NCBI RefSeq assembly: GCF_025947345.1
Contig: NZ_CP110011.1
Span: 744,001-808,000, forward strand
Direction of reading: 5' to 3'
Length of the DNA: 64,000 nt
Origin: Flavobacterium sp. N502536
Lineage (GTDB): Bacteria > Bacteroidota > Bacteroidia > Flavobacteriales > Flavobacteriaceae
Notes under the pieces: model-generated
Databases searched by the model: none
What the model saw: only the letters and a program-made list of their open reading frames with translations
What the model was told of the DNA's origin: nothing
Position numbers and translations under genes: made by a program
Shown here: positions 53,604 through 62,040 of the stretch, piece after piece
Layout: each line of letters begins with the position of its first letter
Numbering within the stretch: position 1 is the first letter of the stretch

Positions 53604-54113
53604 ATGAATCAGAATGTGTTTATAGAATTAATAAATCCTTTTAAAGACAAAGTTTTTCGTCTGGCAAAAAGATTATTAACCAGTACCGAAGAAGCCGAAG
53701 ATGCCACTCAGGAGATTATGGTTAAACTATGGAACAAAAAAGATACTCTTGAAACTTACAATAGTGTTGAAGCTGTTGCGATGACAATGACCAAAAATTA
53801 TTGTCTGGATCAGTTAAAATCAAAAAGAGCCGGAAATCTTAAAATTGTCCATAATAACTATACCGACCGGGAGCCTCAACTGGACAAGAAACTGGAAGAT
53901 TCGAATAGTTTAGAATGGGTTGAAAAAATTATAAGCCACTTACCCGAACAATTACAGATTTTAATTCAGTTGCGGGATGTAGAACAATATGAATTTGATG
54001 AAATTGCAAAAATTGTCAATATGAACGAAACGGCTATCAGAGTAGCACTTTCAAGAGCGAGAAAAAAAATAAGAGAATCAATGGTTAATACACACAGTTA
54101 TGGAATTCAGTAA
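53604..54113 (+). CDS. ECF-type sigma factor
   Basis: A 169-residue sigma factor with region 2 (FRLAKRLLTSTEEAEDATQEIMVKLW, about 18-50) and region 4 (LPEQLQILIQLRDVEQYEFDEIAKIV, about 115-160). It overlaps the next gene by 14 nt and is followed by two DUF4252 genes, an arrangement common in flavobacteria. Target promoters unknown. Confidence 0.92.
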   Translation: MNQNVFIELINPFKDKVFRLAKRLLTSTEEAEDATQEIMVKLWNKKDTLETYNSVEAVAMTMTKNYCLDQLKSKRAGNLKIVHNNYTDREPQLDKKLEDSNSLEWVEKIISHLPEQLQILIQLRDVEQYEFDEIAKIVNMNETAIRVALSRARKKIRESMVNTHSYGIQ

Positions 54114-54558
54114 AATAGAAATTATATTAGAAAAATACTTTGAGGGAGAAACAACTATTGCCGAAGAAAATCAATTAAAAGAATATTTTTCTTCACCGGA
54201 TGTTGCGCAGCATTTGGAACAATACAAACCTATGTTTGGTTATTTCTCTCAGGTAAAAGAACAGAAATCGACGCAGACAATACCACTAGAAACTAAAAAA
54301 CGAAAAGTAGCGTGGTTATCGATTGCAGCTTCAGCTGTTGTTTTACTAGGAGTTGGAACCTATTTTTATGTAAGCGAAAAAAATGTAACTCCGGTTACAG
54401 CGCAAACTGAATTAGGAACCTATGATAATCCGGAAGAAGCACTTGCCGCAACGCAAAAAGCTTTGGCTTTATTATCAAACAATGTTAATGTAGGTATCGA
54501 AAGTGTACAATACATTAAAGAATACGAACAATCAAAAAACAGAATTTTTAAACAGTAA
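54100..54558 (+). CDS. Putative anti-sigma factor with one membrane helix
   Basis: A 152-residue protein with an N-terminal helical part (about 1-65, MEFSKIEIILEKYFEGETTI), one membrane helix (about 71-92, WLSIAASAVVLLGVGTYFYV) and a periplasmic tail with several conserved helices. The overlap with the sigma gene and the topology suggest it holds the sigma factor. No recognised anti-sigma domain motif could be confirmed by eye. Confidence 0.72.
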   Translation: MEFSKIEIILEKYFEGETTIAEENQLKEYFSSPDVAQHLEQYKPMFGYFSQVKEQKSTQTIPLETKKRKVAWLSIAASAVVLLGVGTYFYVSEKNVTPVTAQTELGTYDNPEEALAATQKALALLSNNVNVGIESVQYIKEYEQSKNRIFKQ

Positions 54559-54574
54559 TTAAATCTTAATCCAA

Positions 54575-55102
54575 ATGAAAAATTTTATCATAACACTAGT
54601 TTTAGCATTCGTTAGCCATACTTTTTATGCTCAGGGAGCATTTGACAAATTTGATGGTCAGGACGATGTAACCTCAGTAATCGTAAACAAAAAAATGTTC
54701 GATTTAATGAGCAAAGTGAAAGTTGACGCTTCTGATAAAGAAACCCAACAATACATTAACTTAATTAAAAAGTTAGACTACCTAAAAGTGTTTACCACTA
54801 AAAATCCTAAAGTCGAAGCCGACATGAAAGCTTCAGCCGACAAATACATCAAAACAGCCGGATTAGAAGAACTTATGAAAGTAAACGACAGCGGAAAAAA
54901 TGTACGCATCATGGTAAGATCAGGTGCAAGCGATACGCAAATTAAAGAATTACTGATGTTTGTTGACGGTGCAAAAAACAACGAAAGCGTATTACTTTCC
55001 CTAACAGGTAATTTTGACTTAAACGAAATCTCAGTACTGACAGATAAAATGCAGCTTCCTGGTGGTGCTGACTTAAAAAAAGCTTCTAAAGGCAAAAGAT
55101 AA
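54575..55102 (+). CDS. DUF4252-family exported protein, copy 1
   Basis: A 175-residue secreted protein (signal peptide about 1-19, FYAQ) matching DUF4252 (FDGQDDVTSVIVNKKMFDLMSK, then ELMKVNDSGKNVRIMVRSG). The family is common in Bacteroidota and its function is unknown. Here it is the third gene of the sigma operon, 16 nt behind the anti-sigma-like gene. Confidence 0.82.
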   Translation: MKNFIITLVLAFVSHTFYAQGAFDKFDGQDDVTSVIVNKKMFDLMSKVKVDASDKETQQYINLIKKLDYLKVFTTKNPKVEADMKASADKYIKTAGLEELMKVNDSGKNVRIMVRSGASDTQIKELLMFVDGAKNNESVLLSLTGNFDLNEISVLTDKMQLPGGADLKKASKGKR

Positions 55103-55103
55103 G

Positions 55104-55643
55104 ATGAAAGCAAACGTTATTACCTCAGCCCTTTTAGTTTTACTAACTTTAGTAAGTTGTAATTCTACTCCTTCCTTACAGAAGTATTTTGTTGAAAACA
55201 CAGACAATAAAGATTTTATCGCACTTGATATTTCGTCAACAATCTTAAATGTGGAGAAAGCAAAATTATCTGCGGAACAAAATGAAGCTTTAAAATCATT
55301 CGAGAAAATGAATATCCTGGCTTTTAAAGAAACACCTAAAAATCAGGCACAATTTGAAACAGAACGCGGCAAACTAAAAGAGATCCTGAAAAATCCAAAA
55401 TACCAGGAATTAATGAAGGTTGGCTCAGGTAAAGACGGAGCATCTATAAGCTATGTAGGGCCTGACGACAATATCGAAGAGTTTGTGGTTTTTGCCAACA
55501 AAAAAGAAAGCGGTTTTGTAGTGGTGCGTGTACTGGGAAAAAACATGAATCCGAACAACATCATGACCCTGATGTCGGTTTTGAAAGCCTCTAAAATTGA
55601 TATGGAACAATTAAAGCCTTTACAGCAGTTGATGAAACCATAA
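55104..55643 (+). CDS. DUF4252-family lipoprotein, copy 2
   Basis: A 179-residue lipoprotein (lipobox LVSCN, Cys19) with the same fold order as its neighbour (LQKYFVENTDNKDFIALDIS, ELMKVGSGKDGASISYVG). It starts 1 nt after the stop of copy 1, so the two are surely co-translated and probably arose by duplication. Function unknown. Confidence 0.82.
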   Translation: MKANVITSALLVLLTLVSCNSTPSLQKYFVENTDNKDFIALDISSTILNVEKAKLSAEQNEALKSFEKMNILAFKETPKNQAQFETERGKLKEILKNPKYQELMKVGSGKDGASISYVGPDDNIEEFVVFANKKESGFVVVRVLGKNMNPNNIMTLMSVLKASKIDMEQLKPLQQLMKP

Positions 55644-55664
55644 CTTCTTACTTGTATTAAAACG

Positions 55665-55693
55665 AAAAAGCTCCATAATTTGGAGCTTTTTTT
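55665..55693 (+). terminator. Terminator of the sigma/DUF4252 operon
   Basis: AAAAAGCTCCA and TGGAGCTTTTT form a perfect 11-bp stem with a 5-nt loop followed by T. Confidence 0.9.
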
Positions 55694-55763
55694 ATTTAAC
55701 ATTTTTAGAAGATTATACTGAATAATACTGCTCGTGTTTGTTTTAATATGAACTGATTTTATC

Positions 55764-55771
55764 TATATTTG
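55764..55771 (+). promoter_or_regulatory. YiaA-like gene promoter, -7 box
   Basis: TATATTTG matches TAnnTTTG, 33 nt before the ATG at 55805. It overlaps an earlier in-frame start at 55769. Confidence 0.55.
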
Positions 55772-55804
55772 TTCATCAACCAAAAAAAAATTATTACACT
55801 AATT

Positions 55805-56203
55805 ATGGTACAAAAAACATCGAATGCCTTTATAGCGGCATCCTGGGTAGCTCTTGGAGCAGGAACAGTTGGATTTATAGTAGGACTTGCCAGAGCCGAA
55901 ATGTTATTAAATGAAAAAGGATATTATTTCACCGTTTTAATGTTTGGACTGTTTGCCGTAGTTTCATTACAAAAAAGTGTGAGAGACAGATTGGAAAATC
56001 TTCCGGTAACCGATATGTATTACGGAATCTGCTGGTTCGGAACTCTTTTATCTATTGTTTTATTAATCGTAGGCCTTTGGAATGCTACGATCTTGCCAAG
56101 CGAAAAAGGGTTTTATACTTTTGCTTTTTTACTGGCCCTTTTTGGTGCTATTTCAGTACAAAAAAACACGAGAGACAATATGGCGTACTCTTCAGATCAA
56201 TAA
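55805..56203 (+). CDS. YiaA/YiaB-family inner-membrane protein
   Basis: A 132-residue protein with four hydrophobic helices in two related pairs (about 8-30, 35-55, 70-92, 100-122) matching the YiaAB two-helix repeat (NAFIAASWVALGAGTVGFIVGL, and WNATILPSEKGFYTFAFLLALFG). Function unknown. The ATG at 55805 is chosen because the promoter box overlaps the earlier start. It is followed by a terminator. Confidence 0.85.
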   Translation: MVQKTSNAFIAASWVALGAGTVGFIVGLARAEMLLNEKGYYFTVLMFGLFAVVSLQKSVRDRLENLPVTDMYYGICWFGTLLSIVLLIVGLWNATILPSEKGFYTFAFLLALFGAISVQKNTRDNMAYSSDQ

Positions 56204-56248
56204 TATTTCGACTGAACTTAATCAAAAACAACTTCCAAATTAAACCAC

Positions 56249-56279
56249 AAAAAAAGCTCCTTAACCGGAGCTTTTTTTT
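56249..56279 (+). terminator. Terminator of the YiaA-like gene
   Basis: AAAAAGCTCC and GGAGCTTTTT form a 10-bp stem with a TTAACC loop and T run. It repeats the AAGCTCC hairpin of 55665-55693 and 57525-57557. Confidence 0.88.
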
Positions 56280-56450
56280 ATGATCTTATTTTGTCATCTG
56301 TGCGAATATTATTTCCTATTGTGTTATTAAAGCAATCGCAGCAAACCAAATAAATCCATTTTTATAACGGAAACTACATTATTAGCAGCATTTACTACAA
56401 TTATCGTAGGAATTTTCATTAAAATTTTACTTTTATCAAAATTAACTACT

Positions 56451-57509
56451 ATGAAAAAAATTCTACTCTTAGCCTTATTATCAGCCTTTAGCCTTAGTGC
56501 TCAAACCCCTTCTGATTATGTAACAGAACTTCCAGATGCATCCGGGATTGCATTTGATTCAAACGGAAATTTATATATTGCTGATTATAGTACTAAAAAA
56601 ATTATCAAAGTAACTCCTGGCCTTGTGCAAACTACTTTTGCTTCAGCAGATATTACCCCAAAACAAATCGCTATTGACACTAATGACAATCTTTGGATAA
56701 CTGAAGCTAATGAAAACAAAGTCACCAAAATAACAGCTGGCGGTGTTGCAACGGGTTACGCTGCTAGCGGGACTCCCTATGGAATTGTAATCGATGCAAC
56801 CGGAAACGTTTTTTATTCAGAACTAAATTCTGGTTACATTAAAAAAATAAGCACAACAGGTACAGTCAGCACTTTTTTTTACGATCCCACTACTCTTAAA
56901 TTTCCAACAGGAATAATTTTTGACAAAGCCGGAAATTTAATTGTTGGTGATTACATGGATGAATTCCTAAAAAAAATAAATCCAGCCGGTGTGCTTACAA
57001 AAACCACTTATTCCTTAAAAGAAAAAATAACACAAAAATTTTTCGCTTTTGCTTCAAATGGCGATTTATACATTTCTTCGGGTCAAACCATTTCTCGTTT
57101 AGCTGCTGCTGATGGCAATCTAACCCTATTTTACGATTTTGGCGCAAATTGCCCTATACAAGGAATCACTATTTACAATGGAAATCTCTACGCAAGCATT
57201 TACGATCGAAATGGTGTTAAAAACAAAGAGTGCAAAGTGGTAAAAATACCTGTCCAAACTTTAGGAATTGAGAACAAACCTGCTGCCGAAAGCATTAGAG
57301 TTTACCCAAACCCTGCTATCGACTATTTGTATGTTGAAAGCAAAAACGAAGTGGTAAAAACAATTGAGTTATACGACATGACTGGCCGTTTAGTTAAAAG
57401 CTACAAACCTCTTGATGTCAAGGGTAATAAAATCGCTTTACCGGGCTTAACTTCCGGAAACTATATTTTAAAAATTAACAACACTTCTAAAAAGATTATA
57501 ATCAATTAA
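56451..57509 (+). CDS. NHL-repeat protein with T9SS sorting domain
   Basis: A 352-residue secreted protein: signal peptide (about 1-18, LSAQ), an NHL-type beta propeller (about 22-270; GIAFDSNGNLYIADYSTKKI and similar repeats) and a C-terminal type A T9SS sorting domain (about 280-352, RVYPNPAIDYLYVES to KKIIIN). It is predicted to be exported and anchored or released by the type IX secretion system. Ligand or role unknown. Confidence 0.87.
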   Translation: MKKILLLALLSAFSLSAQTPSDYVTELPDASGIAFDSNGNLYIADYSTKKIIKVTPGLVQTTFASADITPKQIAIDTNDNLWITEANENKVTKITAGGVATGYAASGTPYGIVIDATGNVFYSELNSGYIKKISTTGTVSTFFYDPTTLKFPTGIIFDKAGNLIVGDYMDEFLKKINPAGVLTKTTYSLKEKITQKFFAFASNGDLYISSGQTISRLAAADGNLTLFYDFGANCPIQGITIYNGNLYASIYDRNGVKNKECKVVKIPVQTLGIENKPAAESIRVYPNPAIDYLYVESKNEVVKTIELYDMTGRLVKSYKPLDVKGNKIALPGLTSGNYILKINNTSKKIIIN

Positions 57510-57524
57510 TTCACTACTATTAAA

Positions 57525-57557
57525 CAAAAAAAAGCTCCAATTATGGAGCTTTTTTTA
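57525..57557. terminator. Bidirectional terminator between NHL gene and carB
   Basis: AAAAAAAGCTCCA and TGGAGCTTTTTTT form a perfect stem with an ATTA loop. T runs flank both sides, so it can serve both converging genes. Confidence 0.88.
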
Positions 57558-57570
57558 TCAGGATTTGAGA

Positions 57571-60426
57571 TTATTTACTCAAATACATTTTTCTTCTTGA
57601 ATACAATTCGTAGAACTGATCGTCTTTTAAGTCATCAATAAACAGGATGCTTTCTCCAGTCGATTTCATTTCAGGTCCTAATGCTTTGTTTACATTGTGG
57701 AACTTACTGAAAGAGAAGACCGGTTGTTTGATCGCATATCCTTTCAACTGTGGGTTAAAGTCAAAATCAGTTACCTTATTGTGTCCTAACATTACTTTTG
57801 TAGCATAGTTTACATAAGGCTCTCCGTATGCTTTTGCAATAAACGGCACCGTTCTGGAAGCTCTTGGGTTTGCTTCGATGATGTAAACTGTATCGTCTTT
57901 TATCGCAAACTGAATGTTGATCAAACCAACTGTTTTCAACGCTCTTGCTATTTTTTTCGTATGATCTTTGATCTGCTGCATTACGAACTCTCCTAAGTTA
58001 AAAGGAGGTAAAGTCGCATTACTGTCTCCAGAGTGAACTCCACAAGGCTCGATATGCTCCATAATTCCGATAATGTATACATTTCCGTCAGCATCACAAA
58101 TCGCATCCGCTTCCGCTTCGATTGCTCCCGCCAAATAGTGATCTAAAAGCAGTTTGTTTCCTGGAATCGTTTTCAACAAATTGATTACGTGCTCTTCCAG
58201 CTCTTTCTTGTTGATTACAATTTTCATTCCCTGACCTCCTAATACATAAGAAGGACGAATTAATAACGGGAAGTCTAAAGTATCTGCAAGTGCAGAAGCT
58301 TCGTCAGCTGTTTCTGCAATTCCGAATTCCGGGAAAGGAATGTGTAATTCTCTCAATAGATCAGAGAATCTTCCTCTGTCTTCCGCTAAATCAAGCGCAT
58401 CAAAACTGGTTCCGATGATTTTTACTCCGTATTTAGATAATTTTTCAGCCAGTTTCAAAGCCGTCTGTCCACCTAACTGTACGATAACACCTTCCGGTTT
58501 TTCATGCTGAATGATGTCGTAAATATGCTCCCAGAAAACTGGTTCGAAGTATAATTTGTCAGCCGTATCAAAATCCGTCGAAACTGTTTCAGGATTACAG
58601 TTAATCATGATCGTTTCGTATCCGCATTCTTTTGCTGCTAAAACTCCGTGCACACAAGAATAATCAAACTCGATTCCCTGTCCAATTCTGTTTGGTCCGG
58701 AACCTAAAACGATGATTTTCTTTTTCTCTGTTACAACACTTTCGTTGTCTACATAACGCTCACCGTTTGCTTTTTCGATTTCTGCCTCAAAAGTCGAGTA
58801 GTAATAAGGTGTTTTTGCCTTAAACTCAGCCGCACACGTATCTACTAATTTAAACACACGGTTGATGTTTTTATCCATACGCAAAGTATGTACTTCGCTT
58901 TCCAGACAGTTCATCATGTGCGCGATTTGTCTGTCGGCAAAACCTTTTTGTTTGGCTTCCAGTAAAAGTTCTTTCGGAAGATCCGTTATCTTGTAATTTG
59001 AAATTTCTTTCTCTAAAGTATAAAGCTCTTCGTATTGTTTCAGGAACCACATATCGATTTTTGTGATTTCATGAATACGACTCAACGGAATTCCCATTGC
59101 GATGGCATCATAAATTACGAAAACACGATCCCAACTTGCAAAAGTTAGTTTCTCGATAATTTGCTCGTAGTTTTTATATCCTTTTCCGTCAGCGCCTAAA
59201 CCGTTTCTTTTAATTTCTAAAGATTGGGTGGCTTTGTGTAAGGCTTCCTGGAACGAACGTCCGATTCCCATTACTTCTCCAACAGATTTCATCTGAAGTC
59301 CTAAAGTTCTGTCGGCACCTTCAAATTTATCGAAGTTCCAACGTGGTATTTTTACAATTACATAATCTAAAGTTGGTTCAAAAAGAGCCGAAGTCGATTT
59401 TGTAATTTGATTTTGCAATTCGTCCAAGTTGTACCCTAAAGCTAGTTTAGAAGCAATTTTAGCAATTGGATATCCGGTTGCTTTTGATGCTAAAGCTGAT
59501 GAACGGGACACACGAGGGTTAATCTCGATGGCTACGATATCTTCTTTTTCATCTGGTGAAACTGCAAATTGTACGTTACAGCCTCCTGCAAAATTTCCGA
59601 TACTACGCATCATCAGGATTGCATAGTCACGTAATTTTTGGAATGTTGTATCTGATAATGTCATTGCCGGTGCTACTGTAATCGAGTCTCCGGTATGAAT
59701 TCCCATTGGGTCCATATTTTCGATCGAACAGATGATCACAACGTTATCATTTTTATCTCTTAAAAGTTCCAGCTCATATTCTTTCCATCCCATTAAAGCT
59801 TTGTCAATCAAAACCTCATGTATTGGAGAAGCTTCAAGCCCTCTTGTTAAAAGCTCATCAAAATCTTCTTTTTTGTAAACCACTGCAGCTCCTGTTCCTC
59901 CAAGTGTAAATGAAGGACGAATTACCAATGGGAAACCAAATTCCTGAGCAATTTCTTTTCCTTCCAAATAAGAAGTAGCTGTTTTTGCAGGCGCAGTTGG
60001 TACATTTATTCTTTCCAGAAGTTGTTTGAACTGCTCTCTGTCTTCTGTAATATTAATTGCATTGACATCAACCCCAATCAATCTTACTCCGAAATCCTGC
60101 CAAATTCCTTTTTCTTCTGCTTCCAAACATAAATTCAGTGCAGTTTGTCCACCCATTGTAGGCAAAACAGCATCGATTTGTGGATGTTCTTTCAGAATTT
60201 CAATAATCGATTTTGTCGTTAATGGTTTCAAGTAAATGTGATCGGCCATACTTGGGTCGGTCATAATTGTCGCTGGATTCGAGTTTATCAAGATAACTTC
60301 AATCCCCTCTTCACGAATAGAACGTGCAGATTGAGAACCTGCATAATCAAATTCGCAAGCTTGACCAATAACAATAGGTCCTGACCCTATTATTAAAACT
60401 GATTTTATTGATGTGTCTTTAGGCAT
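57571..60426 (-). CDS. carB: Carbamoyl-phosphate synthase large subunit
   Basis: A 951-residue CarB that makes carbamoyl phosphate from bicarbonate, ATP and ammonia for pyrimidine and arginine synthesis. Both ATP-grasp halves are visible: the first begins SVLIIGSGPIVIGQACEFDYAG, the second KIIVLGSGPNRIGQGIEFDYSC (about residue 565). The protein ends YSRRKMYLSK right after the second half, without the roughly 120-residue MGS-like C-terminal domain that binds UMP, IMP and ornithine in E. coli CarB (1073 residues). carA is not in the window. Confidence 0.97.
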   Translation of the reverse strand: MPKDTSIKSVLIIGSGPIVIGQACEFDYAGSQSARSIREEGIEVILINSNPATIMTDPSMADHIYLKPLTTKSIIEILKEHPQIDAVLPTMGGQTALNLCLEAEEKGIWQDFGVRLIGVDVNAINITEDREQFKQLLERINVPTAPAKTATSYLEGKEIAQEFGFPLVIRPSFTLGGTGAAVVYKKEDFDELLTRGLEASPIHEVLIDKALMGWKEYELELLRDKNDNVVIICSIENMDPMGIHTGDSITVAPAMTLSDTTFQKLRDYAILMMRSIGNFAGGCNVQFAVSPDEKEDIVAIEINPRVSRSSALASKATGYPIAKIASKLALGYNLDELQNQITKSTSALFEPTLDYVIVKIPRWNFDKFEGADRTLGLQMKSVGEVMGIGRSFQEALHKATQSLEIKRNGLGADGKGYKNYEQIIEKLTFASWDRVFVIYDAIAMGIPLSRIHEITKIDMWFLKQYEELYTLEKEISNYKITDLPKELLLEAKQKGFADRQIAHMMNCLESEVHTLRMDKNINRVFKLVDTCAAEFKAKTPYYYSTFEAEIEKANGERYVDNESVVTEKKKIIVLGSGPNRIGQGIEFDYSCVHGVLAAKECGYETIMINCNPETVSTDFDTADKLYFEPVFWEHIYDIIQHEKPEGVIVQLGGQTALKLAEKLSKYGVKIIGTSFDALDLAEDRGRFSDLLRELHIPFPEFGIAETADEASALADTLDFPLLIRPSYVLGGQGMKIVINKKELEEHVINLLKTIPGNKLLLDHYLAGAIEAEADAICDADGNVYIIGIMEHIEPCGVHSGDSNATLPPFNLGEFVMQQIKDHTKKIARALKTVGLINIQFAIKDDTVYIIEANPRASRTVPFIAKAYGEPYVNYATKVMLGHNKVTDFDFNPQLKGYAIKQPVFSFSKFHNVNKALGPEMKSTGESILFIDDLKDDQFYELYSRRKMYLSK

Positions 60427-60521
60427 TTTAATTTGTATTGTGTAGTTATATAAAGTACTTTAAAAAACATTCGTAGTCTATTCTAAACTAGAACGTTGCA
60501 GATTTTTTACCGACAAGGTAT

Positions 60522-60553
60522 AAAAAAAGGCGATACTAAAAAAGTAACGCCTT
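60522..60553 (-). terminator. Terminator of rpmH
   Basis: On the minus strand AAGGCGTTAC pairs with GTATCGCCTT (one mismatch) and is followed by T, 20 nt after the rpmH stop. Confidence 0.75.
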
Positions 60554-60572
60554 ATTTATGTTTATAGAAACA

Positions 60573-60734
60573 TTATTTCTTGTGTCTAGGTTCGCTAGAA
60601 ACAGTTAATTTATGTCTTCCTTTAGCTCTTCTACGCGCCAGAACTTTTCTTCCATTCGCAGAAGCCATTCTGTCCATAAATCCGTGCTTATTTCTTCTTT
60701 TTCTTTTCGATGGTTGAAATGTTCTTTTGCTCAT
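60573..60734 (-). CDS. rpmH: 50S ribosomal protein L34
   Basis: A 53-residue, very basic protein that begins [19 protein letters not shown] and continues [19 protein letters not shown], the universal L34 sequence. It is a small structural protein of the large ribosomal subunit. Easily missed because it is short; a longer frame on the same strand is a different frame and not a gene. It has its own promoter and terminator. Confidence 0.98.
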
Positions 60735-60806
60735 TGTTTTGTATCTTTAAAATGGTATCTAATATCTGTTTTTCTGTTTTGAATATCATTATTCCAAAAC
60801 CGAGTG

Positions 60807-60814
60807 CAAATATA
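60807..60814 (-). promoter_or_regulatory. rpmH promoter, -7 box
   Basis: TATATTTG on the minus strand matches TAnnTTTG, 73 nt before the rpmH ATG. Confidence 0.55.
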
Positions 60815-60870
60815 CAAAGACTTTTTTTTCTGGCAAGTAGTTTTATAAAAATATTTTTAATTCCTTTTAC

Positions 60871-60878
60871 TATCTTTG
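60871..60878 (+). promoter_or_regulatory. TPR gene promoter, -7 box
   Basis: TATCTTTG matches TAnnTTTG, 23 nt before the ATG at 60901. It is divergent from the rpmH promoter 57 nt away. Confidence 0.55.
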
Positions 60879-60900
60879 CAATCACAAATTTACAATAATT

Positions 60901-61416
60901 ATGTTTCACAAAAATATTAAACTTATTTTGGCCGGACTTCTTGTAGTCGCAGGCATTTGGCAATTTACAGAGAGTAATATCGGTAATGGAATTTTCCTTA
61001 TATTATTAACTGCAATTCCAATTTTCCTTTACTTTAAAAACGAATTTATTCTTTTAGCTTTCCTTAAATTAAGAAAACAAGACTTCGAAGGAGCTAAAAA
61101 ATGGCTGGCATACATCAAAAACCCTGAAGCTGCATTAGTTAGAAAACAACAGGGATACTTTAATTACTTACACGGTATTATGTTATCTCAAACCAATATC
61201 AATCAGGCAGAGAAACATTTCAAAAAAGCAATCGAACTTGGATTGTCTATGGACATGGACCTTGCAGTAGCAAAATTAAACCTTGCCGGAGTTGCAATGT
61301 CACGCAGAAGAAAACTGGAAGCGACTAATTTATTAAACGAAGCTAAAAAATTAGACAAACAAGGAATGCTGAAAGAGCAAATTTCAATGATGAAAGAACA
61401 AATGAAGAAAATCTAA
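60901..61416 (+). CDS. Membrane-anchored TPR protein
   Basis: A 171-residue protein with two N-terminal membrane helices (about 7-22, 29-46) and a helical C-terminal part with TPR-like repeats (about 50-165; LKLRKQDFEGAKKWLAYI, NQAEKHFKKAIELGL, RKLEATNLLNEAKKL). Common in flavobacteria; role unknown. Confidence 0.8.
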   Translation: MFHKNIKLILAGLLVVAGIWQFTESNIGNGIFLILLTAIPIFLYFKNEFILLAFLKLRKQDFEGAKKWLAYIKNPEAALVRKQQGYFNYLHGIMLSQTNINQAEKHFKKAIELGLSMDMDLAVAKLNLAGVAMSRRRKLEATNLLNEAKKLDKQGMLKEQISMMKEQMKKI

Positions 61417-61426
61417 GGTCTTCAAA

Positions 61427-62040
61427 TTCCAATATTGGAAGTTTCAAATTCCAAATCCCAAATTCCAAAAGAGTTTGGGATTTTTTATTTTCTTTCTAAT
61501 ATCAAAGATTAACTTCAAATTTGTCATTTCGACCAAAGGGAGAAATCACACAAGAAACTCCGCAAGCTACTAAAGAGCTATTCTTCATCGATCTATTAGC
61601 AAAATGACAATATTGCGCGTAAAAGAAATTCCAATACTATAAATTCCAAATTCCAAAAGATTTACGGAATTGCTGGTGTGACTCCTCGTTCCTCGGAATG
61701 ACAAGATTGCGCGTAAAGAAAATTCCAAATTCTGAAATTCCAAATTCCAATAAAAAACCGAAGCAGTTTGCTTCGGTTTTCTTTTACCCTCTGTTTGTCA
61801 TTTCGAGGCACGAGAAATCACATGCGTTAATCAACAAAGATTGGCGACAATCTGTGTGGAGTTTCTGGTGTGATTCCTCGTTCCTCGGAATGACAATATT
61901 GCGCGTACAGGAAATTCCAATACTATAAATCCCAAATTCCAAAAGATTTACGGAATTGCTGGTGTGATTCCTCCCTTTGGTCGGAATGACAAGATTGCGC
62001 ATAAAAACTTGGAATTTGGAATTTAAAAAATTTGGAATTT
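61427..62040. repeat. Gap of 600 nt with degenerate tandem repeats
   Basis: No gene was seen. It carries a 10-bp terminator stem (61453-61486), a second hairpin AACCGAAGCA/TGCTTCGGTT (61754-61781), and two near copies of an 85-nt unit (61627-61712, 61910-61998) with ATTTACGGAATTGCTGGTGT and GGAATGACAAGATTGCGC, plus partial copies. AATTCCAAATTCCAAA words join them. It is a repeat-rich spacer, not a coding region. Confidence 0.75.
61453..61486 (+). terminator. Terminator of the TPR gene
   Basis: AAATCCCAAA and TTTGGGATTT form a 10-bp stem with an 11-nt loop followed by T. Confidence 0.8.

Noticed and set aside
60688..60963. Minus-strand frame overlapping rpmH and the TPR promoter
   Set aside because: It lies in another frame over rpmH and the promoter region, with no family likeness; the L34 gene explains the conservation.
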